Shown: positions 22,797 to 23,613 of the stretch, piece after piece
Layout of the letters: each line of letters begins with the position of its first letter
How positions within the stretch are numbered: the stretch's first letter is position 1
Origin: a virus
Reading direction: 5' to 3' (one strand)
Length of the DNA: 23,613 nt
IMG/VR virus record: IMGVR_UViG_3300020470_000524
Location: 1-23,613 of that record
Program-made: the position numbers and the translations under genes
The notes under the pieces: model-generated
The model's input: the letters and a program-made list of their open reading frames with translations, nothing else
Database searches by the model: none
What the model was told of the DNA's origin: nothing

Positions 22797-22901
22797 TTAA
22801 TTATAAAATTTTTTCTTAAATTCTTTGCGTAATTTCTTTTCTTCTTCTACTTTTTTATAGAATTTTTTATCTATTTTTTTTGTGTCTAATTTTAAAGCCA
22901 T
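22797..22901 (-). CDS. Tiny Lys-rich protein (34 residues)
   Basis: This short frame encodes 34 residues with 14 Lys and Phe/Tyr at intervals (KKFYKKVEEE...). Its start overlaps the end of the upstream gene by 10 bp, AAGG lies about 4 bases before the ATG, and its stop is just before the next gene. It fills an otherwise empty gap. A lysine-rich frame arises easily in T-rich minus-strand sequence, so it may be spurious. Confidence 0.4.
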   Translation of the reverse strand: MALKLDTKKIDKKFYKKVEEEKKLRKEFKKKFYN

Positions 22902-23596
22902 TCGCCTTGATCAGTAGGATAACGAACATACCCTTTTACCTGTTTTATTTCTAAAGTGTTTTTGTCATACACTAAACCATATATCCAAATAAAATCGTCT
23001 TCTCTACTTTCTGGCACAGGAAAATTAAGACTTTTTTCTTTGCAAAATTCTTTCATAATATCTTTAGTGGTTGTAAAGAAAACATCATACTCATCTGCTT
23101 CTGTACCATCTTCGTTAAAAATTTTTGCAAAAAAGAAAGTTGTTCGTGCATAAACAGGAACTTCTGGCCTTGGTATAAAAGTATCTGGATGTTTTTGATA
23201 ATTACTTGTATGTTCTGTATCTGCTATAACTAATTTAAACTGTTTTTTACCTGTCACTGTATTGTATTTTATAGCGTGCCATTCTTTATATGTATAGCCT
23301 ACATCAGGAACTTTAAAAGCATTCAATGTTTCTTTCGGAACATCTGTAAAAACATTGTACCAACTATATGTTTTTACATTCGTGTATGGCGGTCTTAAAG
23401 GTGCATCATCATGTTCTTGATATGTGCCAAGGATATTAAATCTATTGCTCTTCCATTCTTGATCTTTACCAAATACTTTTTCTACTTCTTCTATTAACTT
23501 ATCAGATTGCCATAATCCTATATTGTAATCAGTTCTTACTAATTTTTTATTTACATAAACTTCGTCATAAGTATTAGTGCTTTTTGGCACAGCCAT
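22892..23596 (-). CDS. Structural-region protein of unknown function
   Basis: This 234-residue soluble protein has many aromatic and charged residues, with runs such as NVKTYSWYNVFTDVPKE (about 74-90), YTYKEWHAIKYNTVTG (102-117), and the C-terminal WIYGLVYDKNTLEIKQVKGY. There is no membrane segment or cysteine cluster. It is the first of the leftward genes seen in the window; a ribosome site is weak. Its position before tail fibre genes suggests a head or tail structural role, but I do not recognise the family. The genes for capsid, portal and terminase presumably lie further right. Confidence 0.65.
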   Translation of the reverse strand: MAVPKSTNTYDEVYVNKKLVRTDYNIGLWQSDKLIEEVEKVFGKDQEWKSNRFNILGTYQEHDDAPLRPPYTNVKTYSWYNVFTDVPKETLNAFKVPDVGYTYKEWHAIKYNTVTGKKQFKLVIADTEHTSNYQKHPDTFIPRPEVPVYARTTFFFAKIFNEDGTEADEYDVFFTTTKDIMKEFCKEKSLNFPVPESREDDFIWIYGLVYDKNTLEIKQVKGYVRYPTDQGEWL

Positions 23597-23613
23597 ATTA
23601 TTTTCAATATTAT

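Overview
The window looks like part of a tailed-phage genome (free phage or prophage), probably infecting an AT-rich marine alphaproteobacterium of the SAR11/SAR116 kind. The basis is the very AT-rich coding sequence, tightly packed genes with 1-17 bp overlaps, a holin resembling the GTA_holin_3TM family, and tail proteins with start motifs I associate with marine phages. A protein resembling P22 gp10 and the absence of any tape-measure or sheath gene favour a short-tailed (podovirus-like) virion. No terminase, portal, capsid or integrase gene lies in the window; the head genes probably lie beyond the right edge. No database search was possible, so all family names rest on motif recognition.

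Layout. (1) 1-480: a leftward Cro/YdaS-like repressor and the start of a translationally coupled gene that runs off the left edge, with a divergent promoter region between the repressor and the rightward genes. (2) 483-6051: a rightward early operon for DNA metabolism: two small proteins (one with a helix-turn-helix), a Sak4-like RecA-fold ATPase, a DUF669/SSB-like protein with an acidic tail, a gap holding tandem RNA-like hairpins, three small proteins, a DEAH helicase with a zinc ribbon, and a Cas4-like PD-(D/E)XK exonuclease. Together these form a phage recombination/replication set. (3) 6052-7591: a switch region with a separately promoted DUF1289-like zinc protein, a non-coding stretch that can fold into a nested hairpin, a leftward pair of nucleases (DUF1064 and HNH), and a rightward ribbon-helix-helix regulator. 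(4) 7588-23596: a long leftward late operon. Reading from right to left in transcription order, it holds a structural protein of unknown role, repeat-rich and chaperone-tipped tail proteins, a cluster of three small membrane proteins, a P22 gp10-like tail protein, an M15 peptidase endolysin, a holin, a GNAT acetyltransferase, and three large proteins that are probably internal or ejection proteins.

The rightward and leftward transcription units meet at 7588-7591, where two stop codons overlap and no terminator fits between them. The most interesting non-coding signals are the tandem hairpins at 2577-2739, where two copies keep the same flanks but have different, still complementary stems; a nested hairpin at 6378-6463; and a probable leaderless repressor promoter at 354-382.
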